Positions 11,501 through 24,800 of a DNA stretch of 64,000 nt are shown here, piece by piece. Within the stretch, counting starts at the first letter, position 1; each line of letters begins with the position of its first letter. The position numbers were made by a program, and so were the translations under genes. The notes under the pieces were generated by a model that ran no database searches, was not told the DNA's origin, and saw only the letters and a list, made by a program, of their open reading frames with translations. The stretch is from Phylloscopus collybita (Eukaryota; Chordata; Aves; Passeriformes; Phylloscopidae): positions 6,797,501 through 6,861,500 of the forward strand of contig JAJNNQ010000003.1 in the NCBI GenBank assembly GCA_027886175.1, given 5' to 3'.

Positions 11501-14500
11501 GTAGGTGACCAACCTATTGCTGGTAGGTCCTCCCATGAGTTTGCTGCTTATGTTTTTTATGGAATTCGGGCTGAAGTGGTGTGGTGGGTGCCTGCTGCTG
11601 GGTTTCTGGAGTGAAAGTTTCACAAAATAACATCACAGTTTACGAGCAGTGGCCTGGAGAGGAGATGCTGTGTTTTCTCTGTGTTAAGGGATCTGAAGCA
11701 TTTAATTGAAAAAATTCAGCAATCCTGTTTTTAGGAAGAGGAGCTGGGAATTTGACAGTACATTTTTGGTGTCAAATATGTGCCTTTTGCTATTTCTGAG
11801 GAGAAAAAAAGAGAAAGAAAAGCAAGCCAAACTGGCCAAATTGTGACCCTTTCCAGCTTTGCAAAACTCAGTAAAGAAATGTCCTGACCCCCCCAGATCC
11901 CAATCTTGGGGAATTCTTGGGGAATCTTCCTCTCCCAAGTCCTTGGGTTTGAAGGACAAAAGCAAAAACTCCTTCTCCCTGTGTCCTTCCAGAAGAGCCA
12001 TCCCAAGTGCACCCCACAGCTCTGAGCTTCCTGCTGGGTGCTCAGGACTGGGTACATCCCACCAGAACTGGGGAGGGTGCAAGGGCTGCACGGTCCTCCC
12101 ACAGATCCCAGCATGACAAGGCATCATCCACACTTGGGACAGGAGTCTGTTTTAACCACTCCTGTACCCATGTCCCAGACCTTTTGGCCATGATGCTGTT
12201 TGCAGTCATTATTGCTTCTGAGAGTGCTGTGATTTTCAGTTCCTCAATTACATTGATTATCACATTAAACATTCCTGGTACTACAGGCAGAAACTAAAAA
12301 TAATAAGCTTCTATCTTCCTAATACAAATGAAACCCATTTGTACTACTAAAAGTGTAGCAGGTTCATTGTTTCACAGTAATGAAACTTTCATCTCAGGAG
12401 ATTCAATTCATAAAAAATACTTGCCAAGCCTTTGCACATTTTTTTTTGCCTGCCATTAACAGTCTTCTAGGTTAATCTCTTATTCAGCATTAGACCATCA
12501 ATTGAAATAAAAGGGAAGAAACACAGAAAAGCAGAAAAAAACCCATCATCATCTCTGATGGCAGGGACCCCACATCACCCTCAGCCAGGCAGCCCCCCCA
12601 GGCTGAAGGCATTGTGCACCTTCCCCCGCTATAAATAGCTGCAGACACCTTTGTTCCACTTCCCAAAATAGAGACACATTGCAAAGGAGATAGGAAGAGC
12701 AAAACACTGCACATAAGCTGTGCTTTTGTATTTATAAACACGGATTTGTAACCACACCCACGCAGGGTGGGCAATGGCCCAGCTGAGGAGATGCTGCCTG
12801 CAGGCATCTGCAGGGGAACCAATGGAAGGATGCAGGCACCAGGTGGGGGGTGAGGAACAAGCAGGTTTTGATGCTTTTCCACTCCTCCCCGTGGCATGGT
12901 CCAAGTGTCAACACTGCAATTAAAACATCCAACAGAAAAATTGAGATCTGGCAGCTCCAGAGTTTCAGCAAAGGTGAACAGTCCATCCTCAGGTCTGCTC
13001 GCTGCCTGCATAGGTCAGGACAGGCTTTGAGGGAGCATCTCCTGCTCCAGAAGAGTTGTGTGGAGGGGCATGGCACCCAGGCTCTGCTCTGGTGCACCCC
13101 AGGGGAGATGAGCTCCTGCTGCCCTGGGCAAAACAAAAGTGGTCCTGCTTTTCCCAGCCTGGTGGCTTCTGGTGACAGAATGGGACTGGGTGACAGTGCT
13201 GCTGGATCTGACCTCTCTCCATCCTTCCCTCCAAGAAGGGATTCTGGAGATGAAGCCAGCCAGGACACGCCTGCAGACATCCCTCCCATCAGGGGCTCCA
13301 TCTGCTTCCCTTCCACCACGAGGCACAGGCTCACAGATCTGGTAGCAGCAGAGGCTTTCAAGCTTCAGGAAGGAAACATAAAGGCAGGAGAGAGGTGGAG
13401 GAGAGGCTTACCCTTGTAATTTCCCTTCAAGCCTGAAACAGCAGCACCTAACCCCACACAGCAGGGTCTCACCTGCCCATGCCAAGCCTCAGCATCCACA
13501 GTGGCAGCAGGAGGGCAGGAAGGGGAAGGATGAGCGTCAATCTCCCCTTTTCTTCCTGATTGTGAGGTGGAAGTCAGGCCTTGCTTATCACAACTTTGAT
13601 GATCTAAAAACTCATCCCTTAATCAGAATGAGGTCGTGTTCCTGACATGTTCAATTGCATCAAAAACAGGCTTGAATATATCAGCCCTCATTTAATAGAA
13701 CCAGTTTATTGTCACCCATATTCCTTGATAAATGTAGTTCTGAGCACTTTTGGCTTTACTGGTATGGGCAGCACATTTACACTCCAGCTTTTTCCTGCTA
13801 AAATTAAAGACCCTGAAACCACAGGTGTGACTCGAAGCAGGGCTGGATCAGGCCTCCCCAGGCAGAGCATGTGATGCTGGAACTCTCCTGCTCAGACAGT
13901 AGAGGTGCCACACCACCTTATGGGAACACAGATTTTGTCCCAAATTGCTGACATCCATGGAGTATGATCTCCCTACTGCCAGAGCTGCCTGGAAGAGCCT
14001 TCCTGCAGCTGCTGGTGCTTCCCAGGGCTGGGCAAGCTTTCACAGTGAGCTCAAACCCTCTTGCAGGAATGGAAAAACGTCTCATGGATCTGGTGCTGTG
14101 TTGCTGTTTGTTTCAGTGATTCAGAGGAATTAGTGCCATGGAACATAAGGCAAGTGAGGAAATGTAGAGAAGGATGTGGGTTGCCCAGTGTCTGCCTTCT
14201 GAGCCTGCCTTGCTCTTCATCTTCCCTCTGTTCTCTTCTGCCAAGGGCTTCTGGAAGGGTTTTGCAAGAGAAGTCTAGGAGTGAAATTAATTCCTGATTT
14301 ATCTGGTAAAAAAGCATTGGAAGCAGCTCGGTTCCACTCATTCAGAATTTGATGTGCCCTGCACTGTGCTGGTGGGCTCAGTATCACAGAAAGCCCCACA
14401 CAGAGCAGGACAGCCCTGCTGGGTCAGGCACAGCATGCACAGGGAGCTGGAGCTTTCTGGCTGTATGTGCACCAGACATGCACAACATGAACAATCACCT

Positions 14501-15399
14501 CCAGTCCAAAAACATTCCCTCATCCCTGAGGAACCCCAGGCAACTCTCACCGCAGAGCTTCCTGGCCTCCGGCATCCTTCACTTACTGACTTTCTGAGCA
14601 CAATTACTCACTATTTCAAACACAGAGCGTTCTTAGCCTCACCTTGGACCAACTTTTCCAACAATACTGATTCCTAGGAAAAAAAAAATAAATCTTCAGT
14701 GAGCACCTTCCCTGCAGCTTGAGCAAGCAACAGAGCACAGGCAGCACTTTGCTATGTGTGAGGAGGGGGTCAGGCAGCAGGGGCTCATTACCAGAGCCAG
14801 AGGGCAACCAGGCAGCATCAAACACACCAAGCACACCTCCTGCAGAAAGTCACCCCGTCTCTGAATCTTTGTACTTGGCAATCAGTCCCACGCAAGGCCA
14901 GAAATCTGGTTTATTAAAGCATGAACTGCTGAGCCCCTCGTTAAATGCCAACCTCATCTTCTCCTGGGGAATTATTTACCCCGCAGATGGGGTTACTGAC
15001 CCTGGAGCAGCAAAAAGGATTCCTAGCAGAGATGAGGCAATTGGGGCACATCTGCCATCCATAGGGTAATACCACGCTGTCTCACAGAGAGGCTGCTTCC
15101 CACACACATCAGAAAATATCCAGTATAGCTGCGTGCACACAAGGCATATGTTTCTGTGTAAGGTATCTATACAGTGTGGCTCCTCTTTCTGCTTTCACTG
15201 TGTTTTATCTTTAAATTGGGAGAGCTTTTTAGTAGCAAATCATCAGAGAGGAACCGCTAGTTACCAAGGAGATTCTCTGATGAATCAGAGACTGACTGGT
15301 ATAAGACCTAGACAGGCTGTAGCTTCTTAATTTGTGAGACCTTACATTTTAAACCGGGGGAAAAAAAGATCCTGCCACAACTAACTGTGGACCTCTCCA
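8510..15399. other. Non-coding, with possible conserved elements
   Basis: No gene was recognised. AT-rich stretches with dense homeodomain/POU-like motifs lie at 9060-9360 (ATGTAATTATGCATTGAATTT) and 10505-10700 (GATAATTGCTTTGTAATG). The G+C-richer 11180-13500 interval yields long chance frames on both strands without recognisable protein similarity. Confidence 0.6.
12630..12664 (+). promoter_or_regulatory. Candidate TATA/Inr core promoter
   Basis: A textbook TATAAATAG at 12630-12638, after CCCCCGC, is followed 28 bases later by CCACTTC, which fits the initiator consensus with A+1 at 12658. A possible donor AAAG|GTGAAC occurs near 12972. No gene is recognised downstream before KCNMB2. It could be a chance match. 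Confidence 0.22.
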
Positions 15400-15800
15400 G
15401 CAAAAGCCGCTTTTCTTTTTGCCACAGAAGCAAACAGCGAGAGCGCAGCGTGGGAAGTCAGGGAGCAGCCGGGGACGGACGGGAGCGCCTCTCCAGCACG
15501 TTCTTGACTCAGGAAAGCAAATACCACCCAAGGACAAAGTGGCCCGATGGAGGTGACTGAGGGGAAGGCTGGGAAGCCCCTGATTTCACACCAGCACGGG
15601 CAAGGGTACGCAGGGACGAGCGAGCGCTGGAGGAAGAGCCGCACGCCTGCTCCCGCACAGCCCTGACATCCCGGGAGGCAGAGGGTGCCTGTCCCTGTGC
15701 TGGCCACGGGCTCAGCACAGCACTGCGACTGCCCCAGCCCTGCTCTCCTTCTCCTGCCTGACTCCTGCAGCTTTCTTCCAAGGAGCAGGTGAGAGGGATG
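15400..15800 (+). promoter_or_regulatory. CpG-rich block with strong splice donor, candidate promoter and 5' exon
   Basis: About two dozen CpGs fall between 15400 and 15730 (for example GCGAGAGCGCAGCG, CCGGGGACGGACGGGAGCG and ACGAGCGAGCGC). The surrounding tens of kilobases are strongly CpG-depleted. A near-consensus donor GAGCAG|GTGAGA ends at 15788. No TATA box is visible, as is usual for CpG promoters. It lies on the same strand as KCNMB2 and about 34 kb upstream of its first coding exon, so it could supply a non-coding first exon. It could also serve an unrelated non-coding transcript. This is inference without transcript evidence. Confidence 0.4.
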
Positions 15801-18800
15801 AGCTCTGCCAAATGACAGAGAAGAGCATCCTGCCCTGGGGGGAATGGCCATCATGCCCCGGAGGAGTCACGGCAGCCGAGGATGCGCAGGCAGAGCGGAT
15901 TTCAAGAGGAGTTTTCATAAATGTGGGGAGAACAAGGAGCTTCGTGAAATAAAGTTTGGAGAGAGAAAGCTCAGCTTTTTTTGGGTAGAGTTTATTCAGA
16001 GGGTCTTCACACCCACTTCCTTCTGACAGCTTGTTTCTGTGTAGTTGCTGAATTCTGGTGCTTTGCCTCTATTTAAAAACCACAAGTAATTAAAACTTCC
16101 TGGGAACTGTGAAAGCAGCAAGAAATACTTGGACACATTGAGAGACAAGATATTTGGAAGCCTTCTGCTGGTAGATAGGCTGTTTTCCCAAAGGTGACAA
16201 CTACAGAAGTTCGTAGATGAGAGGGAAAATCTCCCTGTCACATCCCATTGAAATCTCCATTTTAGGCACTGCTGCTCCTCTGCTGCTCAGGTAAACCTGA
16301 TCCTTTTGGGGGGACAGCTGCTGGATGGGACAGGGCATTTGGGACGGGGATGGTGGGAGAGCTCAGGGAGGTACTGGGGAGTGGAGAGTAAAGCATGTGT
16401 TAGAGCACAGTCAGGTTCCACTGCTAAGTGCACACTGGAAAAGGATTTCCTAGAGCCATTACATCTGACAAGAGGCTGGCACCAGCCAGGCTTTAACCGA
16501 GGAGTCGAGTGAAGGACATTTTATTAGTCAAACAGTTTCAAGTGCTGCTTTGAGTTATAAATTACACTTGCTCATCTGAGGAATGAATTCGCTGTTGGTA
16601 GCATTTGTGAGCTGGAGCTAGAGGCTTACAGTAATGCCTAACTGATGCATATTGTGATGTTTCAACTTATTAGTGTACCCTGTGGACCTCATTTGGAAAG
16701 CAAAATACTCCAAAATGCTGCAGCAGAGACTGAAAACAGCATATGGGGTAGGGAAGGGACACAAGAAACACTCCCTGACAGCAAGCTGCTCTCAGAACCA
16801 CAAAGAAAAACTGTCAGGAAATTCCAGGCTGTGGCTCACAGCCAGGGGGGAACTCACTGTCCATTCCTCTCCAGCTTCACACACAGGAGTTCATACACCA
16901 TTCACTGGCAGCAATCCCCAGCTGTGTCAGGCAAACTAAAGGAGTAGGAGTGACAAATTAAAACAAGCTGCCAGTTTTAATGTACTTACCGGGGAATTGG
17001 GTCTTATTTGACTTCATATTTATGATCTTTATTTATTTTAGGGTGCACTTGAAGTCATTTATATGTTTGCATTTAAAACAGAAAAATACTGAGGAAGCTG
17101 TAACTGCACACAAACTTCCCATTGACAGAGCACAAACTTCCACACTCTGCCCAGCTTCCAAGCATCGTGCTACACCACAGCAGTGCCATTACTCCAGCCC
17201 TGGGCTGATTGAGAATATTCCTCAGAATGCATTCAGAGTTTGTTTGTCCAAATGTGTACAAGCAGCAGAAGCTGCTGGAATGGGAACTGTATTATACACA
17301 GTGATTTTAGTCCAAGAATAGCAAGCAGGCAGGTTAGGGATTTATGAACAGAAAAACTAAGGCAGTGAGCATTTAAATAATTTGGATAAAGACTTGAAGC
17401 TGAATAGAACAAGTGTCCAGATGGGAACTTAAATCTTCACTTGCACTTTGTAATAACATAATCTGGAAAGCCTTGGATGTTGCTTGCTTGTGATTTTTGC
17501 TGCACAGTGCAGTTAGTCTGAGCACAGGGACCAGCAGTAGCAAATCCCCTTGTGGTGTGATCCCTGGGCTGGAGCAGCACCTGCATTCTGCCTTTGCTCC
17601 TGAATTTGGACTGCAGTAAATGAGTAGGAGATTGACAGTGGTCTGAACAGTGGCTTTGGAGTTAGGTTTGTCACCACAAACATTTGCCTGTTTGTGGTGA
17701 ATAAGGTCAAGAAAAGAGGTGGGGATTCATGAGGGATGTAAACTGCCAGGTGAAGGGTGGTTTCCACCAAGCATTTGGTCCCTCCTACTAGCCTGGTGTG
17801 GTAATGAGGAGAGATTCTGTTAGATAACACTACAATACAGAGAGACTGGCAGAGCTTGCTCCAGATCTCCATGCATTCTTACATGGTGTTTCTGGGCAAT
17901 CAGTTATTCTCAGCACACAGAATGTCTGTTGCTGAGCACAGAGTCCAGGCACTGGGGAAACTTATGAAACAGCCATACAGATTAGCTCTCTGTCATAATC
18001 TACACGGTCCCACTGGAGGAAATCCTGTCTTTCCCTAGGAGGACTTCATTGCCCCACTAGAAATCTTACTCTCCAGCAGCCCCTTTGCAGGGCAAGTGGG
18101 TTTTGCCTCGCAGGGATGCCCTGTACCAGCCTCAGCCACAGGCTCCTCACCACCCAAGAAAAGTGGGTAGACAGATGCCACAAGTTGTTTTCCCTGTGTC
18201 CCCAGCATGGTGTCCCAGCATTGCCTGACCTCAACCATCACCCCAGGAGCCCCAAGGTTGGAGTGGGTTGAATCAGCCAGGTTTAGGATCAGGACTCAGG
18301 ACCAGCCCAGCACCTCCCATGCCCTGGAAGGCAAAGCTCTATGCTGACACAGCAGGGAGGTGCAGGATCATTCCTGACAACCTTCTCTGAATGACCCAGA
18401 TTGCACCAACGGGCTCTGGAGTGCAGCCAGCACTCTTCAGATGGAAGCACAGGATTTACAACATGGGCCCAAGAGAGACAAGGAGCACAGCCATGGGAAA
18501 GGAAAGCAAAAAGCCTCAGCACTCTTCCCACCTTCAGAGATGGTAATTGTTTCTTGTTTCCCTTTCTACTTTTGCTTTTAAAGAAGGTGGAGAAGTCACC
18601 CCTTCTCTGTGCTGCTTTGCATGCCAGGTGCAGACTGCTGGGAGATCCCAAGACCAAGCACTGAACCTTCCAGGTCCAGTGCCTTTCAGGTTACTCTCCA
18701 AAATGCCAGAGGCAACCCAGCAGACTGGATTGTATATTGTATATATCCAGAATGGACCAACATTTCTTCCCTTTCTACTTCAGGCTCACTTGGCAGGTCA

Positions 18801-21800
18801 GTGTACCCTGAGCCAGATGCAGGGTGTTGTGCCAACAGAGGGCAGGGATAGCAAAGAAGTCTCCTGGTTTTTTGCATGCTTGCTCAGAGGCTGCAAACAC
18901 AGAAGCACTGATGCTTGCAGCACCCTGCAGGTGAAGGGCAAGCAGAGGCAGCAAAACCCAGTCAGCAAAGGGGTCTGCATGAGCTTGCTGAAATAATGCC
19001 TGAGGGGATGTGCCAGAAGTTCCCACTCCCACAAGAGTGTCCTCTTGGAGCACTGCAGCTCTGCAGTGCCTCTTGGGCTGAGCAATCCTTTTGGCTCATA
19101 TCATCTGGTTTGAATGCAACCAGCATCCTCCCCTACACAGGTGCAAGCCACAAGCACCATTATTCTGGACATATGAGGCACTTAGAGCAACACTGCCTCT
19201 CTCTTAATGGAAAACAGGCATCACAGCAGTAGCTACACCATGGACCATTAACTTACTGCCAGGCAGATTGATCCTAGACTTTAACATGCATTTAACTAGA
19301 GGCCTAGAGCAGAGGTGTTGCAGTGCAACTGTGCAAATGCACTTTTACAGGAACAGCTTTAGTAACAGTTGAACTCATGGCAAAGCTGCCTCTGGCTCCC
19401 GTGTGGCCAGGGACTCACTTCTGTGTGTCCAGGCAAACACTGCCAGGTGGAATATTTGGCTGTTAGCAAAAAGTATGAGGCAGTATAACTTCATGAAGTG
19501 TTTCACCAGAAATTAGGCAGAACATTACTTAAATGTCATTTATGTACACTTCCCCAGTACAGACCTGAAGATCTGCACTTCTGATGCAGCCCCACAGATG
19601 TGGGAGCATCAGGCACACTGATGTTCCCTGCTGGGCTGCATCCAGATCAAGTTGGCTTCACTTAGCACAGCACAGGCACATACCTGCCCCTTACTGCCCA
19701 ACCATCACCTCCCAGCTGCACTGTTGGGATGTGCAGGAGGGAGAAGAGGCCAAATTTTTATATATTATCAGTCAGTTTAATTAAAACTTGCTCAGCAGAG
19801 CCTTGTCCCTTTCTAAAACGAGGCAGTTGTACCCCTCAGTTGGTAAGCTGGTCTTGCTAACTGGTATGTGTCCAGCAGCAGTTATTTTCTTCCTAATAGC
19901 AATGGAGATTTTAAATTGCCTTTAATTGGGACTTTCAAAGATCTCCCTGTTTCTCAGCTTTGATACTGGGTTTGAGCTGAAGAGTAGCTCTCCACACTGG
20001 AAATGCAATAAACTTGAAAAACTGTCCATTCTTTATCCTGCTTTAATTCTTAACTCTGTTGTTAATGTGTAAAGGCCTGTGGGGAGATGAAATGCATCCC
20101 ATATGAGGGAAGCACAAGTGAAAAACCTCAGAAATGTTTTAAGCCCATCCGTGTCCCACCCACATGCTTACAGCTGGGGTTATTCTGCTTAACACAGAAG
20201 TCTGATGCCTGCTAATGACATAATTAATTATCTCCGAGTGAAGCTGTGAGGTTTTGAGGAGCCCTGGACATTTCAGAGGCAGGGGAGCCTTTTGGGAAGC
20301 ACTCCAGCACTGCCAGATCACCTGACAGGTCTCAGCACTGCAGGCTCCCCTCCAGGGACCAGCAGGTCAGCATTTGAAGGCAAAGGTTGTTCCTGGGATT
20401 TTCTGTCAGCACAAGGTCTTAGTGTGGAGGGGAAAGAGCTTTCCCCTCTCACCTCATCTCCAGGCCCCTCACTTCCCACTCAGCACATCTCCATTCTTCT
20501 GCCCTCTAGCTCTGTCATCCTTATCAGATTTCCCACCCAGGCCTTATTCTACCTCCCCAGCTGTCCTCAAGTTAAGGCACTGCATCTGATACTACAAATT
20601 GCCTTATTCTCACTCCCTTCCCATCCCTCTGCTCTCCATCCCGTGGCTGCCTGCCCTCCTGCACTGCCCCCACACCAGCTCCAGAGCTGTCACCACATTC
20701 TTTTCTAAGGCATGGTGTGCTTCCAGCGCCTCAAAAAAACCCTCCAGCCAAATTATTAAAACCATTTAATACCATATCTGACTGGTATAGCCACTGAACT
20801 ACTTTAAATAATTGTGTTTCTCACCAGTTACAGATAAAACAGACCCTTTTTAATCATTTTTTAATCATTAAGATACAGCCTGATGTGAATTATGAGATTG
20901 TTAACAGCCCCATAAGTGAAATAACAGATACAAGACCAAAAGCTAAGTCATAAGTGTTCTCAGATGCCTGTAGATTAATCATTTTATATCTCCATAGGAG
21001 CCTTCACCAAGGCTTTTCCATTATCACAAAGTCTTAAAGCCACAAGGCAGCTCTGTTCCCATTTGCAACTCTGCTTTTCTTACAGGAGGCAGAAGCAGGG
21101 AAGGAAGGCACCTGTTTGCCTCCAAATAGGAGTTAATGAAAAATATGGAACAGGATATAGAAGTTTTGATTCCTCATTTTTCTGTTTCACTCACTGAAAA
21201 AACAGTGCCTTGGTGTGTCTATCCTCTACAGCAATTCTAGAATTAATCCTGCATTTAAAGTGTTTTTTTTCTTCAGTGCTTCCTTGGAAGCACACATCGT
21301 CTCCTGATCTTATGGGCTCAAACTGTACTGTTGGTATGTTTGAAATTGATTGCAGACTCCTGATCCATAGAAATAAGCAACACCACAAGCAAAACAAGAG
21401 CACAGGTGCTGCTGAAAAAGTGCAGTCAGTGCTCAGAGTCTGAGCTTGTGGTTCCACAGGCGGAGGCAGAAACCCACAGCCTCCCTCCTGCAGCACAGGC
21501 AACGATTTCCCTCCATTTGGGGATGAAGGAGATGCCCACACAGCAGTGTCTGAGCTCTGTGAACCCCTGTCGAGTGCTGCAAGTGCTCAAGAAGCAGCAC
21601 AGCTTGGTTTTAATTGCATAAGCACACAGCTTGTTCAAACTCCACTCAGGCCCACACTCGAGGATCTGAAGTGTTCTTTAGAGCAGCCACAGCCCCGGAT
21701 GCCTCAGCCTCCTTTGCATACACGTGAGGTGCTTGAGGGCTCCCATCCTTGCTCCTGGGGTGCAAATCACACCACAACACCAGCAAATTACTGGTGTCAG

Positions 21801-24800
21801 AGTGGTCATGGAAAGCAAGACAAAAAGTTTGAGCAGATGGGCTCTGCTGGGGTTCACTGTAAAGCATCGGATGAGTTTAATCCATCTCCTTTTTATCTTG
21901 ACAACCACACCCGATGCAGGAGCATTTCATCAGGGCACCAGGAAGCCACAGCACTGCTCCCAGCCCAGTATCTGCAGTAGAGACCATCATGTCACACACA
22001 CAAAGACTCATTCCAGACTGGCCATTTTGGGGGTTTTTTGTTTGCACCTGACACGAGCCACGCTCATAAGTCAGTCAAAGCATCTGCAGCTTCCACAGGC
22101 AAACCCATCATGTGAGACAAATGGCTCACTTGTTCTCACCATGGTTAATGGCCATGAACTTGGAGCCTGAAATCTCAGTTCATGCCAAGGAATACAATAA
22201 TCATCAATAAATTCTGTCCACAAATAACCAGAGAAGTCCTGAGCTGTGCTATGGACCAAAGATGGAAAGAAGACTCATTTATGCCTCAGTTGTTTGTGAT
22301 CACTCCAACACTCCCAAAATTGGCTCTCTCAGAATGATATTTAATGAGTTATTGCTATAGCCTAGCCCAGAACAGCTCAGTGGTATGTCATTAGATCTGC
22401 TGTCTGACACTACAGACAGCTGCTCCCACCCGAAATCGCCCATTAGAGCACTTGCACTTGTTCAGCTAGAGGCAGTGCCTTCAGAGCTTGAGCATCAGGC
22501 CAAGAGCAACCAGGTACTCAGGTCAGGCAATCAGAACCATTAAACACCCTCTAGTCAGCCGTGCATGTGCTGTGAGGAAAGGCTGTTTGTTTAGGGGAGG
22601 CAGTCAGCAGGGAGAAGGGAAAGCAAGTCCCTTGTCCCTGATCAGAAGCGTTGCAGACTGGAGCTCCCTTTTGTGGGACTGTGGCCAAGCTGTTGCTTCT
22701 TCAAGGACCTGGCCAAACTCCAGCCTTTAAAAAGCATTATCAATGGCATGTTGTTAGGTGTCCTGAGGAAGAAGTTATTACAGAAATATGGACTATCATT
22801 CATTATTGCTGCCAATTTTATAGGACAAATGTCAGCATAACACAGCCAAGGCCTCATGTTCCTGATGCCAGCAGGAGCTCACAGCCCTGGAAAAGCAGGT
22901 CAGGCACCCTCATGCTTGACACCAGCTGGGGACAGGGCCACCACTGAGGGTCACCACAAACAAGAGCTCAAATGTCCTGCCAGAGCTCAAATCTGTGTAA
23001 TTTTTTATCTTTCCCAAAAGTGCTTTTTCTTCCTCCACCTCTAACTGAAACCCCTGACTGTGCTTTTCCCAGTGAGATGACTTGGTGCCCACATGTATCT
23101 TCTGGCTTCACCCTCATGTTTTCCCCCCAAGCTGCTTCCCCATCAGGGGTTGTCCAGAGGAGCACTCAGGCTCAGCCTCATGCTGCAAACCATCTGGTAC
23201 AGGCAGCATCAATCAGCTCCCCTCAGGCAAGGTCTGATTATTAACAGTGGAATTTTCCAAATATTGACTCATTTTAGCCTAAATAATCTCGTTCTGTTGT
23301 TATCGCCTGCAAAGCTGGCTCTGCTTCACCTTCCACAATGCTTCAAAAGGGACTTAGCTGCATCAAAGATATCTCACATGCAGCAGCACCAGAACCAGGC
23401 CAGGTTTAGTGCAGCCCATCAGCTAAACTGAAACTCCCAGACCCCCATCTGCTCCTGTCAGGCAGTGATAGGCATAAATCAATACACTCATTTCTGCACT
23501 CTTTTCCCATGACTGCATTCCTGCCACAGGGAGGGAAGCACATACATTGAGTCTTATTGAACTTTAATGTAGATCACAGTGAACACAAAAAGTGGAACCT
23601 TGATGCAGTGTAATATACACATTTCACCCCAGAGGGGTGCAATACAGAGAGTAAATATATTTGAAGAAACAATGTACATATAAATAGGAAATACATCAGA
23701 CTACTGCACACAGTACTTTGGAACACAAAGAACAGTTTTCCACTTGCTTGCAGCTCCCCATTCTTTGGTCCAGCACCTCTTTAAAAAAACCGAAAACCCT
23801 CAAATTTTCTTCAAAACATCTCACAAAGAAACACCACAGAACAAACCCCCAAGACCCCCTCTCTCCTGGGTGAGCTATTCCTCTGCTCTTCATCAGCTTT
23901 GATCATGGGCACCTGGAGCCCACAAGCACCCAGCTCATGCTGGGTTGATTGCTCTGAATTGCCATGGTTTCATTAACTTCAACAGATCCCTAATGATAAT
24001 CAGTGTCAGCTGAGGATGCAGGAGCTGTTTGTTTATGAGCCCAGGCAGTGTTTGGAGAAAGTAGATAAAAAATATTCATGTTATTTTTCTTATTAAGCCT
24101 GAATTCGGGAGGAGAGTAGCTAAAGTTAACTTGCTTGCAAGCAAAAGGATTTGCTTTGTGACACATTGATTCTACCTCTGAAATTCAGGTGTGAGGTTTA
24201 GCATCCATTTACTTAAAACAACTTCAAGGAACAGCAAGCAGGAGGTAGAAGAGGTTTTGGATGTTTTCCTGTTGCTAAGGAAACTTCCTCAGTGGTGGCT
24301 CTGTGCTCACCACAGCTGGGTCACTTGGGCTTTGCTTCTCTGAGTAAGGGGTGAGTCATGGCTGGAGAGTAAATGCACAAACTTCCTGAGGAATGTCTTC
24401 ATCATGTGCTTCCACTCACATGAGAAAATAAAGATTATTAGGAGTGGTTCATAATAAAAAGCTCTGGCAAATCTATATAAATACTTTCATCAGTAATCAC
24501 ATGCTCTATATTACCAATTGTATCTAACCCTTCAAGCACACAGGAAAAATAAAACTGTTTTTCACACACTTTTACGGGTCCTGTAAAAGGTAAAAGATTA
24601 GGGTACATCATGCCAAAAATGCCTTGATGTCACGACACTCTCAATAACACTGCTTTCTAGTTCCCCTCAGCCAAAATCTGAGTTACTCAACACCAACACT
24701 CATTTCTGAAGCTACCTACCAGTAACAGATTTTTGTGTGTGAGGCACTAGTGGCCAGCCTTAGGTTTCCATTTTCTGTCACAGGGATTGCAAAAGAGGAA

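Noticed and set aside
12732..13361. 209-codon minus-strand frame with a 189-codon plus-strand frame over the same bases
   Set aside because: Both strands are open over the same G+C-rich interval and neither product resembles a known protein. A stop-poor composition explains it.
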